Positions 1 through 4,944 of a DNA stretch of 6,907 nt are shown piece after piece. This DNA comes from DASWHK01 sp036398215 (GTDB lineage: Bacteria > Acidobacteriota > UBA890), in assembly GCA_036398215.1 (NCBI GenBank), contig DASWHK010000355.1:1-6907 (forward strand). Direction: 5' to 3'. Numbering within the stretch: the stretch's first letter is position 1; each line of letters begins with the position of its first letter. The position numbers and the translations under genes are program-made. The notes beneath the pieces are model-generated. The model searched no databases, was not told the DNA's origin, and worked only from the letters and a program-made list of their open reading frames with translations.

Positions 1-1008
1 GGGCAGTGTATCGATCAGCCGAACGCCGGCGCGGGGGCCGAGGACGAACGCCGCCGTGGCCAGCGCGTCGGCCTGCATGGCAGTCGGCGCGGTGACGGTG
101 ACGCTCACCGCCCGTCTCGGCGAGGCGCCGGTCCGCCCGTGCACGATGTGGTGGGAGAGCCGCTCGCGGTCGAAGTAGGTCTCATAGCTCCCCGAGGTGG
201 CGACGGCGCCGTCGGTGAGCTGGATCGTGTCGGACGACCCGTGGCCGGCCCACGCCTCGCTGTCCCAGGAAACGGCGCGATCCTCGGGGTCGCGCACCGC
301 CACCGTCCAGGGGCGGGCGTCGCCGCGCGTCCCCGCCGTGCGGATGTCGCCGCCGGCGTTGACCAAATAGCTGGCGGCGCCGTGGCGCTCCAGTGTCGCG
401 GCAATCGCATCGACGATGTAGCCCTTGGCGATGCCGTCGAGGGTGACGCCCATCCCGGCGCGCCGGAAGGCGATGTCGCGGCCGCCGACCGCCATGCGAT
501 CGGGCCCGACCAGCTCCAGAGCCTCTTTGAGCCGCGCCGCCGCGGGCGGCTCGATGGGCTCGTACGTGCGGCGGTCCCGGTACAGGTCGATGATCGGCTT
601 GACGGTGATGTCGAAGGCGCCGCCGCTGATCCGGTAATGGGTGAGGCCCTGGCCGACGACCTCGACGAGCTCGGGCGGCGCCCCGGTCAGCCGGCCGGCG
701 TCGTTCAGGCAGGAGAGCGCCGAGGCGGCGTCGAAGCGGTTGAGTAGGCCGATCAGCCTGTGCATCTCCTCGAAGGCCCGGCCGATCGCCTCGTCGGCGA
801 GGTCGCGCGAGCCGTGCAGCGCGGTGATCGCCACGAAGCCGCCCATCGCCGGGGCGATCTGCGAGACCTTCCAGGTGTGCGCGTCGAGGCGCGCCGACTC
901 CGTCGTCTGCGGCGGCGGCTCGACCCGCTCGAAGCCCATGTCGAGCAGCGCGGCGAGCCTGGCGGCGACACCATCGGCGCTGGCTGGGTATGGAGAGCTC
1001 GGCGTCAT
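1..1008 (-). CDS. apbE: ApbE family FAD:protein FMN transferase (3' end off window)
   Basis: The gene runs leftward and is cut by the window edge after 336 codons. The usual family length is about 330-360 residues, so only the last few are probably missing. ApbE enzymes move FMN from FAD onto a threonine hydroxyl of target flavoproteins such as NqrC/RnfG-type subunits, using Mg2+. Family motifs appear in order: GGAFDITVKP (about 129-138), TLDGIAKGYIVD (189-200), LVNAGGDIRTAG (215-226), AVATSGSYE (268-276), HHIVHGRTGA (286-295) and TAMQADALATAAFVLG (309-324). The Asp and Thr of the last motif are the expected metal ligands. ATG at 1008 is the first start-type codon (ATG, GTG or TTG) after an upstream in-frame stop, and AGGGA lies 5 bases before it. 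No signal peptide or lipobox is visible, so a cytoplasmic location is inferred, although many relatives are exported. It is divergent from the next gene. No NqrC/RnfG-like target is in the window. Confidence 0.95.
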   Translation of the reverse strand, partial: MTPSSPYPASADGVAARLAALLDMGFERVEPPPQTTESARLDAHTWKVSQIAPAMGGFVAITALHGSRDLADEAIGRAFEEMHRLIGLLNRFDAASALSCLNDAGRLTGAPPELVEVVGQGLTHYRISGGAFDITVKPIIDLYRDRRTYEPIEPPAAARLKEALELVGPDRMAVGGRDIAFRRAGMGVTLDGIAKGYIVDAIAATLERHGAASYLVNAGGDIRTAGTRGDARPWTVAVRDPEDRAVSWDSEAWAGHGSSDTIQLTDGAVATSGSYETYFDRERLSHHIVHGRTGASPRRAVSVTVTAPTAMQADALATAAFVLGPRAGVRLIDTLP

Positions 1009-1231
1009 GCAGGTCCCTGGCAGGCTGCCCGTTGGTCGGCTGCGGGCCGAGCGTATCAGGCCGGCGGCAAGCCCTCCACTGCGGGTCTCGGAGGATCCGT
1101 AGCCCTGGCGTCTCGTCGCTGGGTTCGGTACGCTGCGCGCCGGCTGTCCGCGACCCGAGCAAGCGCTTCGAGCGCGTTGCCGAGCAGCCCGGGGACAGCG
1201 GCCGCATTACTTGGCCACGGAGGAGGCCGCC

Positions 1232-2254
1232 ATGAAGAACGTCATTGATCGCCGCCTGTTCTTGAGGGGCGCCGCGGGCCTCGCTGCGGGCGCCGGTTTC
1301 ACCAGCCTGGGGTGCCGGGGGGCCGGCGGTGAGGCGGCCGGCGGCCCGGCCGCCGGGTCCTCGGCGGCCGCCGCGACGCCGGGCGCCGCGGCGGCGGCAG
1401 CGGGAACCACCGGGGCCGGGAGCCAGGCGCCGTTGTTCCGCATCTCGCTGGCGGAGTGGTCGTTGCATCGGAGGCTGCGCGCCGGGGAGCTCGATCATCT
1501 CGACTTCGCCCGCGTGGCGGTGCAGGACTATGGCTGCGAGGGCGTCGAGTACGTCAACACGTTCTTCTTCGAGAGGGCCAACGACACGGGCTACCTCGAT
1601 CAGATGAAGGCCCGCGCCGCGGACCAGGGCATCCCCTCGCTGCTGATCATGTGCGACAACGAGGGGCGGCTCGGCGATCCCGACGAGGCGGCGCGGAGCA
1701 CCGCGGTCGACAACCATTACAAATGGCTGGCGGCGGCCGAGCACCTCGGCTGCCACTCGATCCGGGTGAACGCCGCCAGCGCGGGCGATTACGAGGAGCA
1801 GCAGCGGCTCGCCGCCGACGGCCTTCGGCGGCTGTGCGAGCGCGGCGAGCAGCACGGCCTCAACGTCATCGTCGAGAACCACGGCGGCCTGTCGAGCAAC
1901 GGCGCGTGGCTGGCCGGCGTCATGGAGCGGGTCGATCACCCGCGCTGCGGGACGCTGCCCGACTTCGGCAACTTCAGGATCCGCGGCGACGAGTGGTACG
2001 ACTTTTACCGGGGCGTCGAAGAGCTCATGCCCTGGGCCAAGGCGGTCTCCGCCAAGTCGCACGACTTCGACGAGGCCGGCAACGAGACCCAGCTCGACTA
2101 CGAGCGGCTGATGCGCATCGTCCTCGATGCCGGCTACCGCGGCTACGTGGGCGTCGAGTACGAGGGCCGCGAGCTGCCGGAGCCCGAGGGCATCCGCGCC
2201 ACCAAGGCGTTGCTGGAGCGGGTCCGCGAGAAGCTGGCGCCGGAATACGCCTGA
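1232..2254 (+). CDS. Tat-exported sugar phosphate isomerase/epimerase-like TIM-barrel protein
   Basis: The 340-residue product starts at ATG 1232, with GGAGGAGG at 1219-1226 five bases upstream; a TTG at 1211 is in frame but lies before that site. The N-terminus carries a twin-arginine motif (RRLFLRG, 7-13), a short hydrophobic stretch, and a cysteine at 28 in a lipobox-like TSLGC. It is therefore probably exported folded and perhaps lipid-anchored. Residues 29-67 are an Ala/Gly/Pro/Ser linker. From about 69 the fold is the xylose isomerase-like (AP endonuclease 2) barrel. Likely metal ligands are E215 in VENHGG, D244 in TLPDFGNF, H277 in KSHDF, and E309 in VEYEG. Family members isomerise or epimerise sugars or sugar derivatives with a divalent metal; the substrate here cannot be told. 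The imperfect lipobox (Ser rather than Leu at -3) makes anchoring less sure than export. Confidence 0.88.
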   Translation: MKNVIDRRLFLRGAAGLAAGAGFTSLGCRGAGGEAAGGPAAGSSAAAATPGAAAAAAGTTGAGSQAPLFRISLAEWSLHRRLRAGELDHLDFARVAVQDYGCEGVEYVNTFFFERANDTGYLDQMKARAADQGIPSLLIMCDNEGRLGDPDEAARSTAVDNHYKWLAAAEHLGCHSIRVNAASAGDYEEQQRLAADGLRRLCERGEQHGLNVIVENHGGLSSNGAWLAGVMERVDHPRCGTLPDFGNFRIRGDEWYDFYRGVEELMPWAKAVSAKSHDFDEAGNETQLDYERLMRIVLDAGYRGYVGVEYEGRELPEPEGIRATKALLERVREKLAPEYA

Positions 2255-2392
2255 GGTCGGGCTGCCGCGGAAACCGTCCGTCGGTGGCCGTCTAATGCAG
2301 GAAGACGCGACTCCCTGCCCCGGCATGCAGGCGCGATATCGCATCTGGCGGAAAGCCCAACGCGCTCCCGACACCGATAGGCGGCGAGGCGA

Positions 2393-2421
2393 TTGCTATG
2401 TATGCATGAAAAATACATACT
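2393..2421 (+). promoter_or_regulatory. Putative sigma70-type promoter of vapBC
   Basis: TTGCTA (2393-2398, four of six consensus bases) is separated by exactly 17 bases from CATACT (2416-2421, four of six). Initiation about seven bases downstream would fall at 2428-2429, on the A of the vapB start codon, which implies a leaderless or nearly leaderless mRNA. The tract stands out in composition: only 14 of the 45 bases in 2391-2435 are G or C. The assignment rests on consensus matching alone. Confidence 0.45.
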
Positions 2422-2429
2422 CATGCATA
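2401..2429. promoter_or_regulatory. Inverted-repeat operator candidate for VapBC autorepression
   Basis: TATGCATGA (2401-2409) and TCATGCATA (2421-2429) are perfect 9-base inverted copies separated by 11 bases. Each half contains the self-complementary ATGCAT. A second, interleaved pair, ATGTAT (2398-2403) and ATACAT (2413-2418), adds to the symmetry. The element overlaps the proposed -10 box and the first base of the vapB start codon. VapB-VapC complexes are known to bind such palindromes in their own promoters, so bound complex here would block transcription. Binding itself is inferred. Confidence 0.6.
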
Positions 2430-2623
2430 TGAGAACGACGTTGAACATCGACGATGAGCTGCTGGCTTTGGCGATGCGCCTGACCGGCATCGAAGAGAAG
2501 ACCGCCGTGGTCCATGCGGGATTGGAGGCGCTGGTCGCGGCATCGGCTGCCCGGCGGCTCGCCGATCTCGGGGGCACCCAGAAGGACCTGCAGCCGATCC
2601 GCAGGCGTCGATCCGGGAAGTAG
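2429..2623 (+). CDS. vapB: VapB-type antitoxin of a type II toxin-antitoxin system
   Basis: The 64-residue product opens MRTTLNIDDELLALAM and continues through LTGIEEKTAVVHAGLEAL, the typical N-terminus of the short VapB antitoxin family (DNA-binding, dimerising). The basic tail with PIRRRR at about 58-62 is the part expected to wrap the toxin and block its active site. ATG 2429 is chosen because the family start is MRTT. In-frame ATGs at 2423 and 2402 would add 2 or 9 residues but lie inside the operator. No Shine-Dalgarno sequence precedes 2429, which fits leaderless translation. The stop at 2621-2623 is 6 bases before the toxin start, so the two genes are likely co-transcribed and translationally coupled. 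As part of the antitoxin-toxin complex it probably represses its own promoter. Confidence 0.9.
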   Translation: MRTTLNIDDELLALAMRLTGIEEKTAVVHAGLEALVAASAARRLADLGGTQKDLQPIRRRRSGK

Positions 2624-2629
2624 GGTCGC

Positions 2630-2989
2630 ATGGTCCTCGTGGACACTTCGGTCTGGATCACCCATCTCCGATCCGGTGATGCGCACCTCCGAGAGCTGTT
2701 GCAGAGCGGCTGGGTGACCTGTCACCCGTACGTGATCGGCGAGCTGGCTTGCGGACGTCTCGATCAGCGCGCCGAGATCCTGGAGAACCTGCAGCGCCTT
2801 CCGGTAGCCGGCATCGCCGACCACGATGAAGCCCTGCAGTTCATCGACAGGCATCGGCTATGGGGCGGCGGGCTCGGCTTCATCGACGTCCACTTGCTGG
2901 CCTCCGCATGCCTCGAGCATGCACCGCTCTGGACTCACGACAAGCATCTGGCGGCGGCAGCGGAGTCTCTGGGCGTCTCGTATCGCTGA
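2630..2989 (+). CDS. vapC: VapC-type PIN-domain ribonuclease toxin
   Basis: The 119-residue protein is a single PIN domain with all four acidic metal-binding positions in place: D5 in VDTSVWI, E38 in IGEL, D86 in GFIDVHLL, and D104 in WTHDKHL. It therefore looks catalytically intact. VapC toxins are Mg2+-dependent endoribonucleases that cut tRNA or the 23S rRNA sarcin-ricin loop and stop growth when the labile antitoxin is lost; the target here is unknown. The length is slightly under the usual 125-140 residues, with a short C-terminus but no missing core motif. ATG 2630 is preceded by AGTAGGG, which includes the vapB stop codon, consistent with coupled translation. GGAGTC (2962-2967) and GACTCC (2988-2993) could pair across the stop codon but are not followed by a T run. 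Confidence 0.93.
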   Translation: MVLVDTSVWITHLRSGDAHLRELLQSGWVTCHPYVIGELACGRLDQRAEILENLQRLPVAGIADHDEALQFIDRHRLWGGGLGFIDVHLLASACLEHAPLWTHDKHLAAAAESLGVSYR

Positions 2990-3299
2990 CTCCACGTCAC
3001 CCCGCATTTCTCCCATTCGTCGCGACCGCAGCCGAGGGGCGATGAGAAGTGTTGGCTGCACGAAGGCGCGCGCGCGTGGGCAGCTGTTTCGCCATCGTGT
3101 CCCCGGTGATTCGACCACAGGCGCGCTATCCTGGGGCGCGACTTCAGCAAATCGACTCGTCGGCCTGCCGCGCGGGACCTGCCCGCAAGGTTGGTGACCG
3201 TGCGTGACGCCGGCGCCAACACCAAGGCCCGAAAACGCTCGACGGCCCATTGCGCTCGCCAAGCTGTGACCCGATGAGAAGCCGGGCCAAGGAGGCTTC
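2990..3299. other. 310-base stretch with no recognisable gene
   Basis: Open frames cross this stretch on both strands, but their translations are Arg/Ser/Ala-rich, resemble no family I know, and mostly overlap vapC out of frame. A run of alternating GC (about 3066-3076) is present. I see no convincing terminator after vapC and no well-spaced -35/-10 pair; TATCCT at 3127-3132 has only a poor partner. The right end holds AAGGAGG (3289-3295), the ribosome binding site of the next gene. It probably carries the end of the vapBC transcript and the promoter of the membrane protein gene. Confidence 0.5.
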
Positions 3300-4823
3300 A
3301 TGCTCCAGGAATATTGGCAACAGACGGTCGAGATCTTCTGGGTTTACGTCCCGCAGCTGGTCGCCGCGATCGCGATCCTCGTGGTCGGCTGGCTCGGCGC
3401 GCTGCTGCTGGCCGCCATCGTCCGAGGCGTCCTGCGGCGCACCTCCCTCGACAACCGGGTCGCCGAGCTGATCGCCGGCGAGGGCAAGGAGCCCATCGAG
3501 ATCGAGCGCGCGGTCGGTCGGGTGGTCTTCTTCCTGGCGATGCTGTTCGTGCTGGTCGGCTTCTTCGAAGTGCTGAACCTCACGATCATCACCCAGCCGC
3601 TCACCGCCCTTCTCTCCGGGATCACCGCCTACGTTCCCAACGTCCTGGGCGCCGTCGGGTTGTTGCTCATCGGCTGGATCGTCGCATCCGTGGCCCGCAA
3701 GCTGTTGACCATGTCCCTACGGGCGATCGACGTCGACCGGCGCCTCGGGGGCGAGGCGGGGATCGATGTCGAGGACAGCCGCCCGCTGAGCACCTCGTTT
3801 GCCGAAGCGGTCTACTGGCTGATCCTGCTGCTCTTCCTCCCTGCGGCGCTGGCGGCCCTCGGCGTTGAGGGGCTGCTGGGCCCGGTCGAAGGACTGGTCG
3901 GCGAGATCCTCGGCGTGGTGCCGAACCTGTTCGCGGCGGCCTTGATCCTCGCCATCGGCTGGTTCGGCGCTCGGCTCGTCCAGCGCGTGGTCAGCAGCCT
4001 GCTGGCGGCTTCTGGCGCGGATGCGCTCGCCGAGCAGGCGGGGATTACCTCGGCGTTGGGCACCAAGAAGCTCTCCTCGTTGATCGGCCTGCTGGTCTAC
4101 GTGCTGATCCTCATTCCGGTGCTGATCTCGGCGCTGCAGGCGCTGCAGCTCACCGCCATCACCGGCCCGGCGACCGACATGCTCTCGAACATTCTCGGCT
4201 CCGTGCCCTTCCTCTTCGGCGCCGCCCTCTTGCTCCTGCTCGCCTACTTCGTCGGCAGGATCGTCGCCGAGCTGGTCAGGAACCTGTTGCGCAGCGCCGG
4301 CTTCGACAAGGTGCTCGCTCACATCGGCATCGGCGGCTCCGTGGCGCAGGGAGCGAGCGCGCCGTCGGCGGTGGTCGCGACGTTGCTGGTGGTGGCGATC
4401 ATGCTGTTCGCCTCGATCGAAGCGGCCGCCTTGGTCGGCTTCGAGAACCTGTCGGCGCTGCTGTCGGCCTTCGTGGTCTTCGCCGGGCAGGTGATCGTCG
4501 GGCTGATCGTGCTCGGCGTCGGCCTGTACCTGGCGCGGGTGGCGGCCGACGCGGTGCGCGCCAGCGACGTGGCGCAGGCGCGGGTCCTCGGCGTTGCGAC
4601 CTACGCGTCGATCGCCGTGCTGGCGGGCGCGATGGCACTGCGGCAGATGGGGCTCGCCGAGGACATCATCAACCTGGCGTTCGGCCTTCTGTTGGGGTCA
4701 ATCGCGGTCGCCACGGCGCTCGCCTTCGGGCTCGGCTCGCGGGAGATCGCGGCCCGTCACGTCGAACGGTGGATCGCGGCGCTCAACGATGCCGATGCCG
4801 GACGCGGCCCGAGCGCGCGATGA
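3300..4823 (+). CDS. CmpX-like mechanosensitive-channel-related membrane protein with conserved TM-helix repeats
   Basis: The 507-residue protein is almost entirely hydrophobic helices and should sit in the inner membrane. ATG 3300 has AAGGAGG at 3289-3295, four bases upstream. It is built from repeats of the conserved TM-helix unit (pattern VPN..GA..LL.IGW followed by an amphipathic stretch ending in a G/D..L motif). The unit's proline is at P18, P113, P208 and P303, exactly 95 residues apart. A fifth, degenerate copy lies near 396-430. Between these helices lie further membrane segments at about 74-95, 167-190, 258-282, 356-380 and 432-480. Relatives are annotated as mechanosensitive ion channel proteins and include Pseudomonas CmpX, linked to envelope stress. 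No MscS beta-domain can be recognised and the C-terminus is short, so channel activity is uncertain. It appears to be a single-gene unit. Confidence 0.85.
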   Translation: MLQEYWQQTVEIFWVYVPQLVAAIAILVVGWLGALLLAAIVRGVLRRTSLDNRVAELIAGEGKEPIEIERAVGRVVFFLAMLFVLVGFFEVLNLTIITQPLTALLSGITAYVPNVLGAVGLLLIGWIVASVARKLLTMSLRAIDVDRRLGGEAGIDVEDSRPLSTSFAEAVYWLILLLFLPAALAALGVEGLLGPVEGLVGEILGVVPNLFAAALILAIGWFGARLVQRVVSSLLAASGADALAEQAGITSALGTKKLSSLIGLLVYVLILIPVLISALQALQLTAITGPATDMLSNILGSVPFLFGAALLLLLAYFVGRIVAELVRNLLRSAGFDKVLAHIGIGGSVAQGASAPSAVVATLLVVAIMLFASIEAAALVGFENLSALLSAFVVFAGQVIVGLIVLGVGLYLARVAADAVRASDVAQARVLGVATYASIAVLAGAMALRQMGLAEDIINLAFGLLLGSIAVATALAFGLGSREIAARHVERWIAALNDADAGRGPSAR

Positions 4824-4850
4824 TCGCGCCGTGAGCAACTGAGCGACCGA

Positions 4851-4891
4851 GCTCGATTCGAGCCGCCGAGGTGAGCTCACGCCGGCTCGAA
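4851..4891. repeat. Nested inverted repeats between membrane protein and protease genes
   Basis: TTCGAGCCG (4857-4865) and CGGCTCGAA (4883-4891) form a perfect 9-bp stem around a 17-base loop. The loop holds the 10-base palindrome GTGAGCTCAC (4871-4880). The left arm can instead pair with GCTCG (4851-4855), just upstream, in a small hairpin with loop ATT. The larger stem could end the upstream transcript, but only three Ts follow within 15 bases (ATCTTTGG), so a classical intrinsic terminator is doubtful. It could equally act in the leader of the protease gene, whose start is 53 bases downstream. Confidence 0.45.
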
Positions 4892-4944
4892 GTGTGTCAT
4901 CTTTGGCGCCGCTCCTCGATGCGGGCCAGCAACTCGGAGGCGCC

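Noticed and set aside
1032..1059. TTGGTC, 16 bases, TATCAG as a promoter for the isomerase-like gene
   Set aside because: Spacing is acceptable but the -35 match is weak (three of six) and the leader would be about 165 bases; chance matches are likely in this spacer.
2333..2342. 10-base palindrome GCGATATCGC upstream of vapBC
   Set aside because: It lies about 50 bases before the promoter with no partner or repeat, so a role could not be supported.
182..2374. Very long open frame of 730 codons on the minus strand
   Set aside because: It crosses apbE in a different frame, the divergent spacer and the whole isomerase-like gene in antisense. Its translation is Arg/Ala/Gly-rich without a recognisable domain. 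GC-rich codon bias leaves such frames open.
2826..3197. Possible small plus-strand gene overlapping the vapC end and the spacer
   Set aside because: Out of frame with vapC, Ser/Arg-rich, no ribosome binding site and no family resemblance.
3717..4322. 201-codon Glu/Gln-rich open frame on the minus strand
   Set aside because: Antisense to the repeat membrane protein, with the same artefact of hydrophobic codons read in reverse.
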